Source: Acidobacteriota bacterium (GTDB taxonomy: Bacteria > Acidobacteriota > Vicinamibacteria > Vicinamibacterales > CAVVIG01). From it: 8,488 nt of DNA. The position numbers and the translations under genes were made by a program. The stretch covers positions 1-8,488 of the forward strand of contig JACPZV010000192.1 in assembly GCA_016195295.1 (NCBI GenBank), in the 5' to 3' direction. Below are positions 5,024-8,488 of this stretch, in pieces (the first letter of the stretch is position 1; each line of letters opens with the position of its first letter). The notes beneath the pieces are model-generated. The model worked only from the letters and a program-made list of their open reading frames with translations, did not search any database and was not told the DNA's origin.

Positions 5024-7297
5024 TCACAGCACTGACATCGGATCCACATCGACCACGACGCGGCGCCGGAGTTCGGGCCGCGCCGAGAGGGCCGCCTGCA
5101 ACGCTTCTCTGATGCGCCGCCGGTTCGAGCCTTTGATCAAGAGTTGCGCGCGGTATTCGCCGCGCAGCTTGCCGAGCGGCGCAGGCGCGGGCCCGAGGAC
5201 GCGCACGTCGTCGCGTCTGCCGTCGGCGCGGCGCACCGACTGGACGAGGCCGTCCGCATCGTCCATCGCGCCGGCGAACGTACGTGAGCGCACGACGGTG
5301 TTGACGAGCGAGACCAGCGGCGGATATCGCATCGCGCGTCGGAACCGGAGCTCACGCTCGTAGAAGGCCGCGTAGTCCTGGCGACACGCCAGCTGGATGC
5401 TGTAGTGTCCGGGATAGAGCGTCTGCACGATCGCTTCACCCGGCTCGTCGCCGCGTCCGGCGCGCCCCGCCACCTGCGTCAACAACTGAAACGTCCGCTC
5501 CGACGCGCGAAAATCCGCGAGGCCGAGCCCGACGTCCGCCGAGACGACGCCTACCAGCGTGACACGCGGAAAATCGTGTCCCTTTGCGATCATCTGGGTG
5601 CCGACGAGTACGTCGATCTCGCCGTCGCGGAAACGTGACAGCAGCGTGGCCAGCGATCCCTTGCGACGAATCGCGTCGCGGTCGAGCCGCGCGACGCGCG
5701 CGCCGGGCGCCGCGTGCTTCAGCTCGGCCTCCACGCGTTCGGTGCCGAAGCCGGCCTGCTCGAGGTACGGTCCGGCGCACAAGGGACAGACGGTCGGCAC
5801 GCGCGCCGTGTAATTGCAGTAGTGGCAGCGCGCGCGACGCGCCGCGCCGTCGCCGTGCACGACGAGCGAGACGCTGCAGTTCGGGCAGTCGAGGGTGCCC
5901 GCGCACTGACGGCAGAACACCGCGGTCGCGAATCCACGGCGATTCAGCAGCACGAGCGCCTGCTCGCGTCGCGCGAGCCGCCGTTCGAGCCCGTCACGCA
6001 GCGCGCGGCTCAAAATGACGTCCGGTCCCTCCGCCGCGTATTCCTCGCGCATGTCGACGATCGTCACCGCGGCGAGCGGGCGATCCAGGACGCGCCGCTC
6101 CAGCACGACGCGCTCGTACTTGCCCGTCATCGCCCGGTGGTAGCTCTCCATCGACGGCGTCGCGGATCCCAGCACGACCAGCGCCCCGGCCCGTTGCGCG
6201 CGGACGATGGCGACGTCGCGGCCGTTGTACCGAGGGCTCTCTTCCTGCTTGTACGATCCGTCGTGTTCCTCGTCTACGACAATCAGGCCGACGCGTTCGA
6301 GCGGCGCGAAAACCGCCGACCGCGTCCCGACGACGACGTCGATGTCGCCGCGCCGAATCCGCTGCCACTGATCGTGCCGCTCGCCGTCGGACAGGCCGCT
6401 GTGCTGAATGGCGACACGATCGCCGAACGCTTCTCGGAACAGCGCGGCGGTGACGGGCGTGAGCGCGATCTCGGGCACGAGCATCAGCACCTGGCGGCCC
6501 GACGCCAGGCACGACGCGGCGAGACGCACGTAGATCTCGGTCTTGCCGCTGCCCGTCACGCCGTGCAGGAGCGCCACGCGAAACTCGCCAGTGCCGGCGA
6601 GCGCCAACAGTCGACCAAGTGCGTTCGCCTGCTCCGCCGTCAGCGCGCGCTCCGGGTCCGACCCGGGTTGGACCGTGGCCGGACCCGGGACAGGCGCCGA
6701 AAGGGGATCACGGTCGATGCGGTCCTGCCGCACGCTGACGAATCCCTGGCGCGCAAGCCGTCCGACCATGTCCGCCGTCACGCCGCGCGCCGCGAGCGAG
6801 GCGGTCGACGTGCCGGCCGGAACGCCGGCAATCAACACCAACGCATTGCGCTGTTTCTCACGTAGGGGCGGACCTGTGTGTCCGCCCGGGCCGACACGCG
6901 GGTCGGCCCCTACGGCAAGCGCTTCCAGCCCCGCGGCCGTGATCGCGGCCACGCGCATCGTCTTGTGCGAGTCCGCGCGGCCGCCGCGCGCCATCGGGGG
7001 CAGCAACGCTGGAATCGTGTCGCCCACACCCGACGCGTAGTACTCGGCGGTCCAGCGTGCAAGAGCGATCACATCAGGCGACACGAACGCGCCCGCGTCC
7101 AACACCTGGCGCACAGGCTTGATCCCGGCGATGCGGCCATCAGCCGACACGCCGCGCTCGACGACCACTCCGGTCATCACGCGGGACCCGACCGGCACGA
7201 CGACGCGCGCGCCGACGGGTGGCGGCGCCAGGTGATCCGGGACGCGATAGGTTAGGAGATCGAGCGACGGAACAGGAACCGCGACGAGGATGAACAC
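5024..7297 (-). CDS. priA: Primosomal protein N' (replication restart helicase PriA)
   Basis: PriA is a 3'-5' superfamily 2 DNA helicase that recognises stalled forks and reloads the replicative helicase. The protein is 757 residues (E. coli 732). The N-terminal 3' DNA-binding domain begins VAVPVPSLDLLTYRVPD, and a winged-helix region lies at about 105-190. The helicase core has Walker A GVTGSGKT (246-253), DEEH (342-345), GSAT (377-380), GTQMIAKGHDFP (566-577) and QVAGRAGR (608-615). Eight cysteines for two zinc sites are present (C462, C465, C471, C474, C491, C494, C504, C507). It ends with the expected VDVDPMSVL. The start is GTG; no Shine-Dalgarno precedes it, and the upstream DNA is an inverted heptamer array. 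Two insert-like stretches are coded by palindromes: residues 129-146 in the winged-helix region and about 203-216 in the linker to the helicase core. It is third in the coaBC-udg-priA run and converges with the protease gene. Confidence 0.96.
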   Translation of the reverse strand: MFILVAVPVPSLDLLTYRVPDHLAPPPVGARVVVPVGSRVMTGVVVERGVSADGRIAGIKPVRQVLDAGAFVSPDVIALARWTAEYYASGVGDTIPALLPPMARGGRADSHKTMRVAAITAAGLEALAVGADPRVGPGGHTGPPLREKQRNALVLIAGVPAGTSTASLAARGVTADMVGRLARQGFVSVRQDRIDRDPLSAPVPGPATVQPGSDPERALTAEQANALGRLLALAGTGEFRVALLHGVTGSGKTEIYVRLAASCLASGRQVLMLVPEIALTPVTAALFREAFGDRVAIQHSGLSDGERHDQWQRIRRGDIDVVVGTRSAVFAPLERVGLIVVDEEHDGSYKQEESPRYNGRDVAIVRAQRAGALVVLGSATPSMESYHRAMTGKYERVVLERRVLDRPLAAVTIVDMREEYAAEGPDVILSRALRDGLERRLARREQALVLLNRRGFATAVFCRQCAGTLDCPNCSVSLVVHGDGAARRARCHYCNYTARVPTVCPLCAGPYLEQAGFGTERVEAELKHAAPGARVARLDRDAIRRKGSLATLLSRFRDGEIDVLVGTQMIAKGHDFPRVTLVGVVSADVGLGLADFRASERTFQLLTQVAGRAGRGDEPGEAIVQTLYPGHYSIQLACRQDYAAFYERELRFRRAMRYPPLVSLVNTVVRSRTFAGAMDDADGLVQSVRRADGRRDDVRVLGPAPAPLGKLRGEYRAQLLIKGSNRRRIREALQAALSARPELRRRVVVDVDPMSVL
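6652..6688. repeat. Inverted repeat in the PriA linker
   Basis: CCGGGTCCG (6652-6660) and CGGACCCGG (6680-6688) are perfect 9-base inverted arms with a 19-base spacer. The octamer GACCCGGG also occurs twice in direct orientation (6660-6667 and 6682-6689). The segment encodes a Pro/Gly-rich stretch (about residues 203-216) between the winged-helix region and the helicase core. In a GC-rich genome such a repeat could be partly chance. Confidence 0.5.
6860..6914. repeat. 54-bp double-hairpin palindromic element inserted in frame in priA
   Basis: The outer ends CGTAGGGGC (6861-6869) and GCCCCTACG (6906-6914) are perfect 9-base inverted repeats. Inside are two tandem hairpins. The first has stems GGGCGGAC (6866-6873) and GTCCGCCC (6880-6887); the second has GGGCCGAC (6888-6895) and GTCGGCCC (6902-6909). 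Each has an 8-base stem and a 6-base loop. From 6861 to 6914 is 54 bp, exactly 18 codons; it encodes PriA residues 129-146 (VGADPRVGPGGHTGPPLR). That peptide does not look like PriA, and the flanks (GLEALA and EKQRNALVLIAG) read as normal winged-helix sequence. Similar small GTAGGGGCGG-type palindromes are widespread in environmental bacterial genomes and are probably non-autonomous. Confidence 0.85.
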
Positions 7298-7305
7298 GAA
7301 CGTGT

Positions 7306-7371
7306 AAGTCTGAAGTGTGAAGGCTGAAGTGTGAAGACCGCCTCAGACTTGAGACTTCAGACTTCAGACTT
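7306..7371. repeat. Inverted heptamer array (4+4 units, AGTCTGA flavour) at the udg 3' end
   Basis: On the plus strand, four heptamers run from 7307 to 7334: AGTCTGA, AGTGTGA, AGGCTGA, AGTGTGA. An 8-base centre (7335-7342) follows, then four inverted units from 7343 to 7370: TCAGACT, TGAGACT, TCAGACT, TCAGACT. The 28-base arms differ at only four positions. The array fills almost all of the 59-bp udg-priA gap and runs 14 bases into udg. There it encodes the last residues K-S-E-V and the TGA stop (AAG TCT GAA GTC TGA on the minus strand). The transcript would form a long imperfect hairpin between the two cistrons, but there is no U-run after it, so termination is not assured. Confidence 0.88.
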
Positions 7372-8055
7372 CAACAGCTTTCTTACGAGCTTCATATCTT
7401 CCCACACTTCGCGCTTCGAGGACGGATTGCGCAAGAGGTACGCCGGATGGAACGTCGGGATGAGTTTGGCGCCGCGGTAATCGTAGACGCGCCCGCGCAA
7501 CCGCGAGATCGGGTCGAGCGTGCGCAACAGCGCCTGCGCGGCGAACTTGCCGAGCGCGACAATCACTCTGGGCTTGATGACGTCGATCTGTTGAAAGAGG
7601 AACGGCTCGCACGTCTCGACTTCGTCCGGCTCCGGATTGCGGTTCTGCGGCGGGCGACACTTGATCACGTTGGCGATGTAGACATCGTCGCGTTTCAAGC
7701 CGATTGCCTCGATGATCTTCGTCAGCAACTGACCGGCTTGACCGACGAATGGAATGCCCTGGATGTCTTCATCGCCGCCAGGCGCTTCGCCGACGAACAT
7801 CAGATCCGCGTCGGGGTTGCCGACGCCAAAGACGATCTGCCGGCGACCCAGCGCGTGCAGCTTGCAGCGCGTGCAGTCGCCGAGGTCCGCGCGCACGGCC
7901 GCCAGCGCCTCGGTGGGAATGCCGGGGACGGGTCTCGACTCTGGCGTAACGGCCCCTTGCGCGCGCCACGCCGGATCGCGGCTCACGCCGGCGACGCCCA
8001 GCTCAGCGGCAAACTTGAGATGTTCTGCGAGTCGATCGCGGTCCACGAGCTCCAC
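7357..8055 (-). CDS. Family 4 (type 4) uracil-DNA glycosylase with Fe-S cluster
   Basis: This enzyme removes uracil from DNA in base-excision repair. The 232-residue protein has the family 4 layout. The first cysteine pair is C61 and C64 (CTRC). The uracil-pocket motif GEAPGGDED is at 89-97, followed by IPFVGQAGQLL (101-111). Then come NVIKCRPPQNRNPEPDE (129-145), the second cysteine pair C133 and C149, and the DNA-intercalation motif HPAYLLR at 203-209. The four cysteines fit the [4Fe-4S] ligand spacing of thermophile-type UDGs. The UdgX signature KRRIH insert is absent. The first 45 residues are variable and lack motifs. The start is GTG at 8055; GAAGG (8060-8064) is a short-spaced Shine-Dalgarno, and an in-frame stop at 8110-8112 limits extension. 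Coding starts 31 bp after coaBC. The stop codon and last four residues come from the heptamer array. Confidence 0.95.
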   Translation of the reverse strand: MELVDRDRLAEHLKFAAELGVAGVSRDPAWRAQGAVTPESRPVPGIPTEALAAVRADLGDCTRCKLHALGRRQIVFGVGNPDADLMFVGEAPGGDEDIQGIPFVGQAGQLLTKIIEAIGLKRDDVYIANVIKCRPPQNRNPEPDEVETCEPFLFQQIDVIKPRVIVALGKFAAQALLRTLDPISRLRGRVYDYRGAKLIPTFHPAYLLRNPSSKREVWEDMKLVRKLLKSEV

Positions 8056-8059
8056 GCTA

Positions 8060-8064
8060 CCTTC
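8060..8064 (-). promoter_or_regulatory. Shine-Dalgarno site supporting the GTG start of the UDG gene
   Basis: GAAGG on the minus strand lies 4 bases before the GTG at 8055. A second in-frame GTG at 8046 would have a 13-base spacing, so 8055 is preferred, though the short spacing leaves some doubt. Confidence 0.4.
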
Positions 8065-8086
8065 GGCGCGAAAAGTTGGAACGGCA

Positions 8087-8488
8087 CTAGACTCGGACTG
8101 GGCGGGCCGTCAACAACCGTTCGACGCGATCCAGAATCTCGGCGGCCACGCGCGCCTTGGACTGCAGCGGCAGCGGCTCGGCGCCATCGGATCCGACGAT
8201 CATCACCTCGTTCATGTCGACATCGAATCCCGCATCCGACCGTGAAACATCGTTGGCGACAATGAGGTCCGCGTGCTTCGCCTCGCGCTTGGCGGCCGCG
8301 CGCGCGACGACGTCCTGCGTTTCAGCGGCGAAGCCGACCAGTAGCGGTCCGCCGCCTTTCGCCACGCGCTGCTGTCCCAGATCGCCAAGAATGTCCGGCG
8401 TCCGCTTGAGCGTGAGCGTCAGCGTGTCGCGGCCCTTCGGCACTTTCTGATCAACGCGCTCGACCGGCGTGTAGTCCGCGACGGCCGC
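8087..8488 (-). CDS. coaBC: CoaBC (phosphopantothenoylcysteine synthetase/decarboxylase), C-terminal part only
   Basis: The gene runs off the right edge; 133 C-terminal residues are visible and belong to the CoaB synthetase half. CoaBC joins 4'-phosphopantothenate to cysteine using CTP, then decarboxylates the product on the way to coenzyme A. The visible part begins AAVADYTPVE, the conserved AAVADY motif, and continues DQKVPKG, which holds the lysine region of the nucleotide site. KRTPDILGDLG, VGFAAET, ADLIVANDVS and GFDVDMNEVMIV follow, all in the order seen in E. coli CoaBC. The apparent start at 8443 is an internal GTG (Val), since the frame stays open to base 8488 with family-like sequence. 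The flavin-dependent CoaC half lies outside the window. The TAG stop is 31 bp upstream of the UDG start, consistent with an operon. Confidence 0.95.
   Translation of the reverse strand, partial: AAVADYTPVERVDQKVPKGRDTLTLTLKRTPDILGDLGQQRVAKGGGPLLVGFAAETQDVVARAAAKREAKHADLIVANDVSRSDAGFDVDMNEVMIVGSDGAEPLPLQSKARVAAEILDRVERLLTARPVRV

Noticed and set aside
7306..7371. CRISPR array
   Set aside because: The units are 7 bases with no spacers and the arms are inverted relative to each other. No cas gene is nearby.
7357..8055. UdgX-type or family 5 uracil-DNA glycosylase
   Set aside because: The KRRIH insert of UdgX is missing, and the GEAPGGDED motif plus the spacing of four cysteines fit family 4.
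8087..8443. A separate 118-residue gene starting at 8443
   Set aside because: The codon there is GTG (Val), and the frame continues to the window edge with CoaB sequence including AAVADY, so this is an internal valine of coaBC.

Overview
This window looks like a chromosomal housekeeping segment from a GC-rich bacterium. An environmental Acidobacteriota, perhaps Vicinamibacteria-like, is my best guess. The basis is high GC, the protein flavour, the coaBC–family-4 UDG–priA order and the style of the short palindromic repeats. This is inference, not a database result. No phage, transposase, CRISPR or RNA gene is visible.

Layout, left to right. An APC-family permease with a C-terminal Usp-like domain is on the minus strand (8-2239). 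Upstream of it, also on minus, is the ribosome-assembly GTPase Der (2314-3681). Der is divergent from a plus-strand pair: an HU/IHF-type nucleoid protein (3764-4033) and a PDZ-less site-2 metalloprotease with a TTG start (4060-5019). The 82-bp divergent region holds a near-perfect sigma70-type promoter for the HU gene. The protease gene converges, with only 4 bp between, on a minus-strand run transcribed from the right edge: coaBC (3' part only, 8087-8488), a family 4 uracil-DNA glycosylase (7357-8055) and primosomal helicase PriA (5024-7297). This couples CoA biosynthesis with base-excision repair and replication restart.

The genes are ordinary; the unexpected content is repeat DNA embedded in them. 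Two loci, one inside der and one across the udg stop codon and the udg-priA gap, share an architecture. Each has four tandem heptamers, an 8-11 bp centre, then four heptamers in inverted orientation. The heptamer consensus is RGNCTGR, but the flavour differs: AGGCTGG in der and AGTCTGA at udg. Separately, a 54-bp double-hairpin palindrome ending in GTAGG/CCTAC lies in frame inside the priA winged-helix region. A 30-bp palindrome with the same GTAGG/CCTAC ends supplies the der stop codon. A further inverted repeat sits in a PriA interdomain linker. Together they suggest small non-coding repeats that settle where proteins tolerate them: linkers, loops and termini.

There is no gene-free stretch over 300 bases. 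The longest gaps are 59-82 bp and are described under the regulatory and repeat entries.
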